Positions 1 through 7,935 of a stretch of DNA of 37,572 bases are shown here, piece by piece. Source of the stretch: Candidatus Lloydbacteria bacterium RIFCSPLOWO2_01_FULL_50_20 (GTDB lineage: Bacteria > Patescibacteriota > Minisyncoccia > Phycocordibacterales > UBA6899); assembly GCA_001821435.1 (NCBI GenBank), contig MHLP01000006.1, positions 1-37,572 on the forward strand, given 5' to 3'. The position numbers were made by a program, and so were the translations under genes. The notes below the pieces were generated by a model. That model was not told the DNA's origin and did no database searches. It saw nothing but the letters and a program-made list of their open reading frames with translations. Every line of letters begins with the position of its first letter. Position 1 is the first letter of the stretch.

Positions 1-1
1 G

Positions 2-37
2 GCGTTCATTCCGGACTTCCGCGCGCTCGGAAGTTAA
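2..37 (+). CDS. possible 3' end of a truncated gene
   Basis: The first bases read as an open frame of eleven codons (AFIPDFRALGS) closed by TAA at 35-37. It could be the tail of a plus-strand gene lying mostly outside the window. The fragment is too short for any family call, and other frames cannot be excluded. Confidence 0.25.
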   Translation, partial: AFIPDFRALGS

Positions 38-253
38 AACTCATCACGTCATTGCTTGGAGTATCTGTCTAGCCTCACAAATTTACCATTAAGCCCAAAT
101 CCGTCAAGTCATTTACTTGACGGAACCAAGCTTCGCGCCTGCGGAGTCTCTGAAAAAAGAATCATCCTCGCTTGGGGGAAGCGGAGTAACGCCCATCCGC
201 AGCCACTCAAAAAGCGATATCTCGCTTCAAGGAAAGTGCTTTGCCTCAAAAAT

Positions 254-283
254 TTGCTCGTTAAATGAGGGTCGGTATACAAT
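254..283 (+). promoter_or_regulatory. promoter of pspC-like gene, apparently leaderless
   Basis: TTGCTC (254-259) is followed 16 nt later by TATACA (276-281), overlapping TACAAT (278-283). The ATG at 292 lies eight bases after TACAAT, where transcription would start, and no Shine-Dalgarno sequence precedes it. A leaderless mRNA is inferred. Confidence 0.5.
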
Positions 284-291
284 GAACATAC

Positions 292-489
292 ATGAGAAAA
301 CTTTATCGCCACCGCAAACAACACGGGACACCCATCGCGAGCGGGGTCTTCAGTGGTCTCGGAGAATGGATGGAAGTCTCACCGGGTATTTTGCGCCTTG
401 GCTATGTCGCTCTTGCTGTCCTTACCGGCATTCTTCCCGCCATCTTTCTCTACATCATCGCTCATTTTCTTATTCCGGAGAAAAAATGA
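292..489 (+). CDS. PspC domain membrane protein
   Basis: This 65-residue protein is a stand-alone PspC domain. It has a basic N-terminus (RKLYRHRKQHG), the family's G-V-x-x-G-L-x-E motif (GVFSGLGEWM, about residues 18-27), then a hydrophobic span from about 35 to 60 ending in the typical FLIPEKK. PspC domains occur in envelope-stress proteins and sit in the inner membrane, where they sense or respond to membrane damage. Here it is a single gene with its own promoter and terminator and no other psp gene nearby, so a role in envelope stress is inferred from the family only. The start is set by the promoter spacing. Longer overlapping frames are shadows. Confidence 0.85.
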   Translation: MRKLYRHRKQHGTPIASGVFSGLGEWMEVSPGILRLGYVALAVLTGILPAIFLYIIAHFLIPEKK

Positions 490-495
490 TCTTAC

Positions 496-528
496 AAAAA
501 AGACCCGCGTGAAGCAGGTCTTTTTTTT
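496..528. terminator. bidirectional terminator
   Basis: AAAAAGACC and GGTCTTTTT form a stem around an 11-nt loop, with an A-run on one side and a T-run on the other. It lies between the convergent pspC-like and cyclophilin genes and can serve both. Confidence 0.75.
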
Positions 529-536
529 AGTGGCAG

Positions 537-1259
537 TTATTTTATTTCCACCGACTTGATGGTGACTGCCGTCAGCGGCCGGTCGTCCGAATCTACCGGG
601 GCCGTTGCGATCGCATCAACGACGTCCTGCCCGGAAACCACTTCGCCGAAGATCGTATAAGAAGGCGGAAGCGGATAATCCTGATGCATGATGAAGAATT
701 GACTGCCGTTCGTATTGGGGCCTGCATTCGCCATCGCAAGCACGCCGCGTTTATACCCTTTTTTGTAGAGCGCACTCTCTGCTTTGATCTCGTCGGGGAA
801 CGTGTAGCCCGGACCGCCGCTTCCCCATCGGTCTGCCAGTGCGTCGTTCTTCGAGAGCGGGTCCCCCGCCTGGATCATAAAGTCCTTGATGACGCGATGA
901 AATTTTACTCCGTCATAAAATCCGGAACGAGCGAGTTTGACGAAGTTCTCTACAGTCTTTGGCGCATCACTTGATGCGAAGCGGAGCGTAATATCGCCTT
1001 TAGAAGTTTTGAGCACTGCTTCAGATGGAGCTGCCGCGGCCGATCCCGCGCTTTTTGCTCCGGGGACTGAAGCGTTGATCGCTTCAACCGCCGTTCCTGT
1101 CGCCGTTGGCGGAAGCGTCAATGTCTTGTTTTCGACCGAAACCGGTCCGGCCGATGTCGCCGCCATTTGGGGAAGCCCGTCGCCGCTAAACCAATACAGT
1201 AATACTGCGGCACCGACGATAACTAGGCCTCCGATGATGATCGCTGTTGTTTGTGACAT
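537..1259 (-). CDS. membrane-anchored cyclophilin-type peptidyl-prolyl isomerase
   Basis: This 240-residue protein has an N-terminal membrane anchor (about residues 5-24), a low-complexity Ala/Ser/Pro linker to about 80, and a cyclophilin domain to the end. The domain shows the family signatures: VENFVKLARSGFYDG, FHRVIKDFMIQAGDP (catalytic Arg in FHRV), GPNTNGSQFFI and a final FGEVVSGQDVVDAI. Cyclophilins catalyse cis-trans isomerisation of Xaa-Pro bonds. The anchor places this one outside the cytoplasmic membrane, where it would help fold exported proteins. It is a single gene converging on the pspC-like gene and sharing its terminator. Confidence 0.93.
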   Translation of the reverse strand: MSQTTAIIIGGLVIVGAAVLLYWFSGDGLPQMAATSAGPVSVENKTLTLPPTATGTAVEAINASVPGAKSAGSAAAAPSEAVLKTSKGDITLRFASSDAPKTVENFVKLARSGFYDGVKFHRVIKDFMIQAGDPLSKNDALADRWGSGGPGYTFPDEIKAESALYKKGYKRGVLAMANAGPNTNGSQFFIMHQDYPLPPSYTIFGEVVSGQDVVDAIATAPVDSDDRPLTAVTIKSVEIK

Positions 1260-1328
1260 ATATGTTATGAATTGACCAAATAATGATGGGGTGCATTATA
1301 CACCGCAAATGAAAGCCCGCGCAAGAAT

Positions 1329-1787
1329 TTACGCGGCCACCTTTGCTCGTACCTCATCGCGAACTTCCATCCAAAGTTTTCCCAAGTGGTTTTCGCCGTC
1401 TTTATTTGGCCCCCACCCCCAGTAAGCATCACGCCATGAATCCTCAATAAGAACTCGGTCTCCCGATTCGAGCAGTTTTTTTCGTACATAGGGGTGCTGA
1501 GCCACTTTTGCATGAAGTATCTTTTTCATCACACCGAGCTTTATCTCATCCCACTCGGGTAAATACTTGTCTCTGTTTGCGTAAGCAAATTTCATTGCAT
1601 CGTGAGCTGAACGAGCTTTTCGAATCGCATCGTGCGAGACTTCATCGGTAAATTTTTCGGAATGATAGGCGTGTTCTGACGTCATCCAAAGCTCACCTTT
1701 CCACTCAAGGGCGAAGGAAGAAAAATTAGAGAACACGTAATATTCGTGTTCGTAAAAAAATATGGGCTTTTGTGTATCTGTCGGCAT
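1329..1787 (-). CDS. NADAR (YbiA-like) N-glycosidase family protein
   Basis: About 152 residues with the NADAR domain from end to end. The N-terminal block is YYVFSNFSSFALEW, the central signature TSEHAYHSEKF carries the catalytic Glu, and the C-terminal block is YWGWGPNKDGENHLGKLWMEVR. NADAR/YbiA proteins cleave N-glycosidic bonds; known activities include hydrolysis of riboflavin-biosynthesis intermediates and removal of ADP-ribose from guanosine. No riboflavin gene is nearby, so nucleic-acid or metabolite repair are both open. TTG at 1793 and ATG at 1787 are both possible starts. ATG is preferred here, close behind an extended -10 box. Confidence 0.88.
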   Translation of the reverse strand: MPTDTQKPIFFYEHEYYVFSNFSSFALEWKGELWMTSEHAYHSEKFTDEVSHDAIRKARSAHDAMKFAYANRDKYLPEWDEIKLGVMKKILHAKVAQHPYVRKKLLESGDRVLIEDSWRDAYWGWGPNKDGENHLGKLWMEVRDEVRAKVAA

Positions 1788-1797
1788 GATCAAAAAT

Positions 1798-1806
1798 ATT
1801 GTAGCA
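1798..1806 (-). promoter_or_regulatory. extended -10 promoter of the NADAR gene
   Basis: On the minus strand TGCTACAAT (TGn + TACAAT) lies 10 nt before the ATG at 1787, and there is no recognisable -35 or ribosome-binding site. Transcription would begin almost at the start codon. Confidence 0.45.
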
Positions 1807-1843
1807 CATCGAGACTATGCGCCACGGAGTCGCTATCCGATCT

Positions 1844-3241
1844 TTAGAAATGTTCCAAAAGTTTCGCGAGCAGCCGCACCGGAGCGCCGGCGGCGCCCTT
1901 GGCAAGCTGTTCCCCTTCTGCGGCGGTCATCCGCGAAGCGATATCGATATGCACCCATGGGTAGGCATCTTTTCCTCCCGCATCTTTAGTGAACTGATAG
2001 AGGAAGAGGGCGGCATTCGTTGCGCCGCCATAACGGCTTTTTCCGGTATTGGCCCAATCGCCGAACGTCCCCTTGATCTCCGACTCATATTCGTCCCACA
2101 GCGGCATCGGCCAGACATAGTCCCCCGTTTCCTCTCCCAATGCGCGAAACCGCTCTTCGAGATCATGGTCCCGCGTGAAAAGTCCCGATGCGTATGGGCC
2201 AAGAGCGACACAGATGGCGCCCGTCAGCGTGGCGACGTCAATCACAAGCCGCGGTTTGTATTGCTTCGCGTAATGGAGCGCATCGGCAAGGATGATCCTT
2301 CCTTCCGCATCAGTATTCAATACTTCGATCGTCTTTCCCGACATGCTCCGGAGCACGTCGCCCGGATGATAGCTTGAACCGCTCGGCATGTTCTCTACCG
2401 CCGGAACAAGTGCGACGATGTTCTTCTTTATTTTGAGTTTCGCCGCGGTGCAGAGCGCATGAATGACCGCCGCGCCACCCGACATATCCATATGCATCTC
2501 ATACATGTTCGTATCCGATTTCAGATTGAGCCCGCCGGTATCGAACGTCACGCCCTTTCCGATGAGTACGATGGGCTGTTCGTCGGGAGCCCCCGCCATG
2601 TATTCCATGACGATGAACTTCGGTTCCTCGTCAGAGCCGCGACCGACACCCAAGATCGCCCCCATGCCCAATTCTTCCATTTCGCGGACGCCAAGCGCGG
2701 TGACCGTGATCGGCAGTCCCTCGGCTTCATCGGTCGCCGTTTGAGCAAGTATTTGCGGGGTCATTTCTCCTCCGGGAGTATTGGCGAGCGAGCGCGTCTT
2801 ATTCACTTCTTCGCCGATGATCTTTCCTTTTTTGATCGCTTTTTCGACGCCGCTTCCTAATTTCCCGACAACGATCACTTCAGCAAGCGCGTTCCACCCC
2901 TCTTTCGGCTTTGACTTATACTTCACGAATTCGAAATTCGCCATTTCAAGATTGACGGAAAGCAGCTCGCCAATCTCCTGAGGGAGCATGTGGAGATGCG
3001 GAAATACCAGGTCGAAGAAATTCAGCGCAACCTTTTGTCTGTTTGCCGACTTCGCCAGCGATACCATTTTGCGGATCGTCGTCAATAATTTCCGCCGCGT
3101 CATCTCATCGCGCTTCCCCGTGCCGACCTCGATCACCGTTCCACCTTGAGCGGTGCGTACTATTGTGTCTTTCCCTTCGACAAAGGTGATGCGTGTAATA
3201 TCTTTTGCCGTAGGAAATCTGCCCGCGAATGTGTATTTCAT
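1844..3241 (-). CDS. pepA: leucyl aminopeptidase (cytosol aminopeptidase, M17)
   Basis: The 465-residue protein has an N-terminal macro-like region (about 1-150) and an M17 catalytic domain. The two-metal site is visible: LIGKGVTFDTGGLNLK (Lys and Asp ligands), MDMSGGAA and the signature NTDAEGRIILADAL (Asp and Glu ligands). These enzymes remove N-terminal residues from peptides in the cytosol, usually as hexamers with Zn/Mn. Length and motifs fit a full, active enzyme. On the minus strand AATACT ends 7 nt before the ATG and no Shine-Dalgarno is present, so a leaderless transcript is inferred. It is the only gene in its unit. Confidence 0.95.
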   Translation of the reverse strand: MKYTFAGRFPTAKDITRITFVEGKDTIVRTAQGGTVIEVGTGKRDEMTRRKLLTTIRKMVSLAKSANRQKVALNFFDLVFPHLHMLPQEIGELLSVNLEMANFEFVKYKSKPKEGWNALAEVIVVGKLGSGVEKAIKKGKIIGEEVNKTRSLANTPGGEMTPQILAQTATDEAEGLPITVTALGVREMEELGMGAILGVGRGSDEEPKFIVMEYMAGAPDEQPIVLIGKGVTFDTGGLNLKSDTNMYEMHMDMSGGAAVIHALCTAAKLKIKKNIVALVPAVENMPSGSSYHPGDVLRSMSGKTIEVLNTDAEGRIILADALHYAKQYKPRLVIDVATLTGAICVALGPYASGLFTRDHDLEERFRALGEETGDYVWPMPLWDEYESEIKGTFGDWANTGKSRYGGATNAALFLYQFTKDAGGKDAYPWVHIDIASRMTAAEGEQLAKGAAGAPVRLLAKLLEHF

Positions 3242-3265
3242 AGCGTTTAGTATTCTGCCGTTAAT

Positions 3266-3410
3266 AAACTTGTCCGCCCGTCCAATCCCCGCGACAAATC
3301 AGCGGGATATTTGGCGGGCGGAACCATGGGTAAGTTTTTTGGTTAGGGATGGGGCCACCGCCCCATCTTTGCTATTCGCGCCCATTCATCCCCGGGGGGA
3401 TGAATGGGCT
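3266..3410. repeat. three strong hairpins between pepA and pyrF
   Basis: The 211-nt gap holds three separate hairpins. The first runs from about 3272 to 3322 with outer arms CCGCCCG/CGGGCGG and inner CCCCGC/GCGGGA. The second is GATGGGGC/GCCCCATC at about 3348-3367. The third is GCCCATTCATCC/GGATGAATGGGC, a perfect 12-bp stem at 3380-3409. They may act together as a terminator zone for the pyrF transcript, but none is followed by a long T-run on the minus strand. They may be REP-like elements instead. Confidence 0.55.
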
Positions 3411-3452
3411 GTTCCAATAACAAAATTCATACTACTCTTCGGCTCTATTTTT

Positions 3453-4118
3453 TCAACATATGCCGATCTCAGCAAGGATATCCTTTGTAGCCCTCACCGG
3501 ATCTTTCGACATGGTGATCGGCCGGCCGACGACAAGAAGCCCGGCGCCCGCCTCCATTGCTGTTTTTGGAGTCGCGCTTCGGTGTTGATCGTCTTTTTTG
3601 GCATACCAGTCAGGTCGAATACCCGGGACTACAGCAAGAAATGTATTGCCTTTTTTCATGCCCCTGAGCAACGAAAGGTCGTGTGCGGAACAAACGACTC
3701 CGTCAAGGCGGGCGGCAACAGCATCGCTCATCAATCGTGAGACCGACCGCGCGATCTCGCGACGCCCTCCGGAAGATGAGGTGAGTACGGTCACCGCAAT
3801 GATCTTGCTCCGGCCTGCATGTTTTTTTGCCGCACGCATCATATCGATCCCGCCGGAAGCATGCACGGTGATGATGTCGGCTCCTGCTCCGGAAATTTTT
3901 TCGACACTATTCCCGACGGTATTGGGAATGTCGTGGAGTTTCGCATCAGCGAATACCTTTCCGAATTTTTTGAGTTTACGAATGATCGACGTTCCCTCAA
4001 ACAACAGATCGTTTATTTTAAATCCCCACGCGAGATCTTTGAGCGACGCGGCAAGTAAAAATGCCCGCTCCTCGGACATCCCGTCAAGCGCAACAATGAT
4101 CGGGCTCTCAAGCTTCAT
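3453..4118 (-). CDS. pyrF: orotidine 5'-phosphate decarboxylase
   Basis: The 221-residue TIM-barrel protein carries the OMP decarboxylase signatures IIVALDGM at the N-terminus, the substrate Lys in WGFKIND, and the catalytic ADAKLHDIPNTV (Asp-Lys-x-x-Asp array). It converts OMP to UMP, the last step of pyrimidine synthesis. No other pyr gene is in the window. The start overlaps the end of the NADH dehydrogenase gene by 11 nt, so the two are probably translated from one message. This gives an unusual pairing of pyrimidine synthesis with a respiratory enzyme; in many bacteria the link between them is dihydroorotate oxidation through quinone. Confidence 0.93.
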   Translation of the reverse strand: MKLESPIIVALDGMSEERAFLLAASLKDLAWGFKINDLLFEGTSIIRKLKKFGKVFADAKLHDIPNTVGNSVEKISGAGADIITVHASGGIDMMRAAKKHAGRSKIIAVTVLTSSSGGRREIARSVSRLMSDAVAARLDGVVCSAHDLSLLRGMKKGNTFLAVVPGIRPDWYAKKDDQHRSATPKTAMEAGAGLLVVGRPITMSKDPVRATKDILAEIGIC

Positions 4119-5358
4119 GGGGTGCGGAATGCTTTTCTACGGAGCAAATACCGCAGTTATCGCAAATACTCGACCCGTTCTTAAATACTTTCCAGGCCTT
4201 GATCGGCGAAAGAATTCCGAGAAAAGACCGCAGATCGGCGAGACGGCGCAGCCACCAGCCGATCCGTCCGTAAAAACGTTTGTTGCCCCATAAGATGGCT
4301 GCCCATTGGGGACCTGCGGGGATCGCATTCATGGGCGGCGGCGGATCATAGACGGGCATGCTTTTTTGCTTCAGATCCGATTCGACCACCCTTTCAATAT
4401 GTTCCCCGTCGTATACGGCCGTTTGCGCCCATCCCGAATATTTTGTCGCGGCACCATCTCCGGCAATGAATACATCGGGATCGAAGTGAAGCCGCAGGTG
4501 TTCGTCAACCTCGACTTTCCCCTGTTTGTTGATCGGGAGTTTCCATCGCTCATATACAGCGTTCGCTTTTACGCCTGCGGTCCAGATCACCGTGCGCGCT
4601 TTCATGCTCATATCTCCCAGGTATATTCCCTCTATTTCTTCCCGCTCGATCATGCGGTTCAGAAATATATTCACTCCGAGCCCGCGCAAATGATGCTCAA
4701 TGCGATCGGTAAAACGTGCCGGTAGCGAGGGTATGATCTTACCCGCACCTTCGATAAGTTCAACGGAGACCAGTGCGGGATCGAGCCCGTGTTCTTTTGC
4801 GAGCTCTCTCGCATACACGATCAACTGGCCGGCCATCTCTACGCCCGTCGCGCCGGCGCCGATCACGACAAAATTCGCATTGCAAACCTGGTCGGTCTTG
4901 TTCGCATCATCGATCTTGCACGTAAGAAGTACGTCTGAAATATGTTCCTTGAGCCGAAGCGCCTCGGCTATCGATTTCATCCCGTAAGAATATTCTTTCA
5001 ACCCGGGAACGCCAAAATAGTTCGTCTCGCTCCCGAGCGCAAGAATGAGGTAATCATAGGAATAACGGACGCCGGAAGAACCAACGACGACTTTCCCGTC
5101 GCGATCAAGATCGGTGATACGATCTTCCACCACCTCGACATTCTTTCCTGCGAATATTTCATGGAGCGGGATACAAACCTCGGTTGACGAGCTTCCGGTC
5201 ACAAGGCGGTAGAGTGCGGCATGATATTCAAAATGGGGCGTGGCCGTTATCAACGTGATCGTAACATGTTTTACAAGCCGCTCTGCACATGCAAGCGCTG
5301 CGGCAATACCGGCGAAACCGCCTCCGACGATGACCATGTGTTTCTTATTCATGGACAC
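4108..5358 (-). CDS. ndh: type II NADH:quinone oxidoreductase-like flavoprotein
   Basis: 416 residues with two Rossmann dinucleotide sites: VIVGGGFAGIAAALA for FAD (about residue 10) and VVIGAGATGVEMAG for NAD(P)H (about 165). The FAD-binding IAGDGAA lies near 300. This layout is typical of single-subunit NDH-2, which passes electrons from NADH to quinone at the inner face of the membrane without pumping protons. The C-terminus has an unusual CDNCGIC cluster, perhaps a metal site. A perfect extended -10 (TGATATAAT) ends 7 nt before a GTG at 5358, so the GTG is taken as start; ATG at 5352 is the alternative. It follows dsbB closely and overlaps pyrF. Confidence 0.88.
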   Translation of the reverse strand: MSMNKKHMVIVGGGFAGIAAALACAERLVKHVTITLITATPHFEYHAALYRLVTGSSSTEVCIPLHEIFAGKNVEVVEDRITDLDRDGKVVVGSSGVRYSYDYLILALGSETNYFGVPGLKEYSYGMKSIAEALRLKEHISDVLLTCKIDDANKTDQVCNANFVVIGAGATGVEMAGQLIVYARELAKEHGLDPALVSVELIEGAGKIIPSLPARFTDRIEHHLRGLGVNIFLNRMIEREEIEGIYLGDMSMKARTVIWTAGVKANAVYERWKLPINKQGKVEVDEHLRLHFDPDVFIAGDGAATKYSGWAQTAVYDGEHIERVVESDLKQKSMPVYDPPPPMNAIPAGPQWAAILWGNKRFYGRIGWWLRRLADLRSFLGILSPIKAWKVFKNGSSICDNCGICSVEKHSAPHEA

Positions 5359-5365
5359 GCTTTCG

Positions 5366-5374
5366 ATTATATCA
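5366..5374 (-). promoter_or_regulatory. extended -10 promoter for ndh
   Basis: TGATATAAT on the minus strand is a perfect extended -10 box. It overlaps the stop codon of dsbB and ends 7 nt before the GTG start of ndh. This would give ndh-pyrF an internal leaderless transcript in addition to read-through from dsbB. Confidence 0.6.
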
Positions 5375-5926
5375 TTGAATGTTTTTTGCGTAGCGGTTCC
5401 CTGCCCACATGACCACCAGAAGCAGGAGGAAGGCGTTGAGTGCGATCATCGGTATGGTGATATATCCCATTTCAAGCACATAGATCTTGTCGCACGAAGG
5501 AAGGCCTGCTACTGCAGGACACGGTGCGGTCGTATTGGAATAGACAAGCAGCATATCCTTCCCCCACTGATAGAGCGCAACGGCGGCGCCAAGGAGCGAA
5601 AGCAGGAACATATATGGGACGACCATTCGCTCTTTCCGCCATATCGCGAGACCGAACAGAAACATCTGCGGATACATGAACAACCGCTGGATCCAGCACA
5701 GAATGCATGCCGGATAGCCGACCACCTCGGAATAGATGAGGCTTCCTATCGTCGCCCCGGCGGAAATAAGAAAACCAATAGCGACCGCACGTTCTCCGAG
5801 CCAACCAATTATCCGGTCGAATATCGAACGGCGTACGATGAAAAACAGAAAGAGGCCGAGCAAGACGAGATTGCCGCCAAGCGTTGCCAACGCGAGTATT
5901 TTCGTAAAAAGAGTTCCGGGCTCCAT
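5372..5926 (-). CDS. dsbB: disulfide bond formation protein, DsbB/BdbC family
   Basis: 184 residues with about five membrane segments (near 8-30, 45-65, 70-90, 98-117 and 150-172). The first redox pair is in YPACILCWIQR between the second and third spans; the second pair is Cys-Pro...Ser-Cys-Asp in the outer loop (about 135-145). DsbB proteins take electrons from a DsbA/thioredoxin partner and give them to quinone. The gene begins 3 nt after the anchored thioredoxin and is followed 13 nt later by ndh, so a thioredoxin-DsbB-NDH2 redox operon is likely. The extra N-terminal span suggests a BdbC-like rather than enterobacterial form. Confidence 0.88.
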   Translation of the reverse strand: MEPGTLFTKILALATLGGNLVLLGLFLFFIVRRSIFDRIIGWLGERAVAIGFLISAGATIGSLIYSEVVGYPACILCWIQRLFMYPQMFLFGLAIWRKERMVVPYMFLLSLLGAAVALYQWGKDMLLVYSNTTAPCPAVAGLPSCDKIYVLEMGYITIPMIALNAFLLLLVVMWAGNRYAKNIQ

Positions 5927-5929
5927 AGG

Positions 5930-6349
5930 TTATTGTATGACGGGCACCGGGCAATTCGCCTTTTCACCCAGCTGGGCGAATGTCTGCTCTCCACCTAGGC
6001 GCGAACCGTCGAAAAATTCCCATGTCGGATAACCGCTGATATTTTTATCCTTGCAGATCGGTTTTTGTCCATTGCCGTCCGGCGTCGAGCATTCAACGTA
6101 AGGAAGCAATGCTTTTGCTTCGCCAAAAAGTGCGTTTTGCGCCTTACAGTGTGAACACCAAAATGCCCCGTAATATACGGCACCACTATCTTTAATACAC
6201 TGTGCAAATTGCGCAATCGGTGAGGACGATGCGGTGATGGTCGGAAGATTATCTTGTCCAAGCTCTCCCCCGCCGCCGAATACAAAGAGCGCGACTCCGA
6301 CAACGATAAGCAAGACAACGACACCAATAATGATATTCCTATCATTCAT
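5930..6349 (-). CDS. membrane-anchored thioredoxin-fold protein
   Basis: About 139 residues: an N-terminal hydrophobic anchor (residues 5-25), a linker, then a short thioredoxin-like domain with active site GAFWCSHCKAQ near residue 64 and the cis-Pro loop ISGYPTWEFFDG. Two further Cys (about 86 and 97) are uncommon and may form a second disulfide. Related small domains accompany VKOR/DsbB proteins and exchange disulfides with them outside the membrane. It is the first gene of the block with dsbB and ndh. TTG at 6355 is an alternative start; ATG at 6349 is preferred. Confidence 0.85.
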   Translation of the reverse strand: MNDRNIIIGVVVLLIVVGVALFVFGGGGELGQDNLPTITASSSPIAQFAQCIKDSGAVYYGAFWCSHCKAQNALFGEAKALLPYVECSTPDGNGQKPICKDKNISGYPTWEFFDGSRLGGEQTFAQLGEKANCPVPVIQ

Positions 6350-6375
6350 AAGCAATTATTGATTTACGTGGATAA

Positions 6376-7422
6376 CTAATCAAGCTTGTGCTTGAACCGC
6401 GGTACGTTTTTCTTCTCATTTTCGAGAAAAAGGAAAAACTGTCTCTCGTTCAAAAATGACCGATCGTAGTAGTATATCAGAAAAGGGCTTGCAGATTTAG
6501 AGGGATAGATGATCCAGGCTTCTTTGTTCGTCTCATGCGCCTCCCGAAGCTCGTTGATCACCCCCGGAGAAGAAACCTCTTTGGGAAAGAAAACGATGAT
6601 CCGTTTCGACTGATGGAGCAGTATATCAAGGTCGACTTTCACCATTTGATATGAGTTCGTGTAGTGCGCATGGTTCCTTTTTGAAAGTTCCTGAGAAACC
6701 TTCGGTATCTTTCCTTTGTTGATATTCGGCACGAACACGACAAAATACTGCTCGAGCTTTTTGATGAAGCGATCAACGCGAGCACGGTTCACTCCGTCCA
6801 TCATGTGCGTCATCGGCATCGAGATGTAAGTGGACTCCATCTCCGGCAAAAATACGAGCTTGAAGAGCGTGCACAGACGCTGGACGTTAAAAAACGCATA
6901 GTAAGGACAGCCGGAAAATTCCGCCCACGTGGCGATCACTTCGGTCTCGACATTCTGCCAGAGGGAGATCTCTTCCTCGCCAAGCCGTTCGCGCTTCCAT
7001 TGTTCGCGCGCGCTCAACGTTTCCCGAACATCAACCGGATCCCGCATGACCGTAATGAACAGGTCGGGTTTGAAGCGGGCGATGTAGTGATGATCGTACG
7101 AATGGTGAAAGGTCTTTTTCCAATAAAAGAACCCGTGAATGGAAACGACGATCAGGTCGTGTTTTTTATGATCTTCTTTAAAATTGCGGAGAATGCTCTC
7201 GTAAACCCCACTCCGTAGGGCCTGCATCGTATGGCGATTGGTATTCAAAATATTCTTCGGGGTAATATTAAGACCGTCACGTTTCGCGCGCTCGATCATC
7301 ATTTGCCCCACATGGTACACTTTTACTTTTTTTCCCAGTTTACCGGAATACTCGGCGAATCGATCGAGGTACTCTTTCCGACCCGAGCCGGAAATTCCCG
7401 TACAAATGATGACTTTCACCAT
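6376..7422 (-). CDS. adenylate-kinase-like P-loop protein with extra C-terminal domain
   Basis: 348 residues from the ATG at 7422. A Walker A P-loop lies at the very start (VIICTGISGSGRKE), followed by features of nucleotide kinases: YHVGQMM, a DLIVVSIHGFF strand and VMRDPVDVRETL. This is the arrangement of archaeal-type adenylate/cytidylate kinases. Residues from about 190 onward (FVPNINKGK ... RIIVFFPKEVSSPGV ... AWIIYPSKSASPF) form a second domain that looks like a nucleotide- or sugar-binding fold of unknown kind. The substrate cannot be named. A 27-nt upstream extension to 7449 is in frame but less likely. Confidence 0.55.
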   Translation of the reverse strand: MVKVIICTGISGSGRKEYLDRFAEYSGKLGKKVKVYHVGQMMIERAKRDGLNITPKNILNTNRHTMQALRSGVYESILRNFKEDHKKHDLIVVSIHGFFYWKKTFHHSYDHHYIARFKPDLFITVMRDPVDVRETLSAREQWKRERLGEEEISLWQNVETEVIATWAEFSGCPYYAFFNVQRLCTLFKLVFLPEMESTYISMPMTHMMDGVNRARVDRFIKKLEQYFVVFVPNINKGKIPKVSQELSKRNHAHYTNSYQMVKVDLDILLHQSKRIIVFFPKEVSSPGVINELREAHETNKEAWIIYPSKSASPFLIYYYDRSFLNERQFFLFLENEKKNVPRFKHKLD

Positions 7423-7488
7423 ATTATCCAATCCTATACCCGCCACCAAGAAAGGTCAAAATGCGCACTTGTCCACTTTTCTTCCATC

Positions 7489-7517
7489 AAGACATATAAA
7501 TATGGCTCTGCTATACT
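7489..7517 (+). promoter_or_regulatory. promoter of first REC gene
   Basis: AAGACA (7489-7494), 17 nt, TATACT (7512-7517). The ATG of the response regulator is 7 nt further on, so the transcript should be leaderless. Confidence 0.5.
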
Positions 7518-7524
7518 TGTACGC

Positions 7525-7911
7525 ATGGAACAGAAAAAAATACTTCTTATCGAAGACAGCAAACCCCTCCGCACGGTTTTGACCGAACGATTACGCGAAG
7601 TCGGCTTTGAGGTGACGGAAGCAAACGGAGGAGAAGAAGGCCTCAAGCTTGCGCTTGAACAAAAACCCGACATGATCATTACCGATATTGTGATGTTCCC
7701 CGTTGACGGACTGGAACTGGCAAAACGCGTCAGGGAATCGGGAAATTGGGGCAACGACGTGCACATCGTCGCACTGACTAATCAAGACAGCACGCAGGAA
7801 AAATCACGGATCGAACCACTGCATCTGAGTGCATATTTTATTAAAACGGATACGCCCCTCGACGAGATCGTAAAGGACGTACAGAAGCTTTTTAAAGGAA
7901 AAAAAAGGTAA
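7525..7911 (+). CDS. single-domain response regulator (receiver only)
   Basis: 128 residues forming one CheY-like receiver domain: acidic pocket LLIEDSK, phosphoacceptor Asp in MIITDIVMFPVDG, conserved Thr/Ser as ALTNQDS, and Lys in YFIKTDTP. The usual Met-Pro after the acceptor is shifted to Met-Phe-Pro. There is no output domain, so it must act through protein contact. No histidine kinase is in the window. It is followed 24 nt later by a second receiver gene. A long in-frame upstream extension exists, but the promoter and 7-nt spacing select this ATG. Confidence 0.9.
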   Translation: MEQKKILLIEDSKPLRTVLTERLREVGFEVTEANGGEEGLKLALEQKPDMIITDIVMFPVDGLELAKRVRESGNWGNDVHIVALTNQDSTQEKSRIEPLHLSAYFIKTDTPLDEIVKDVQKLFKGKKR

Positions 7912-7935
7912 GGTTCGCAAGGACAATTTATTATC

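Noticed and set aside
5240-5998. 252-codon plus-strand frame over ndh and dsbB
   Set aside because: Antisense to two recognised genes; composition is that of a shadow.
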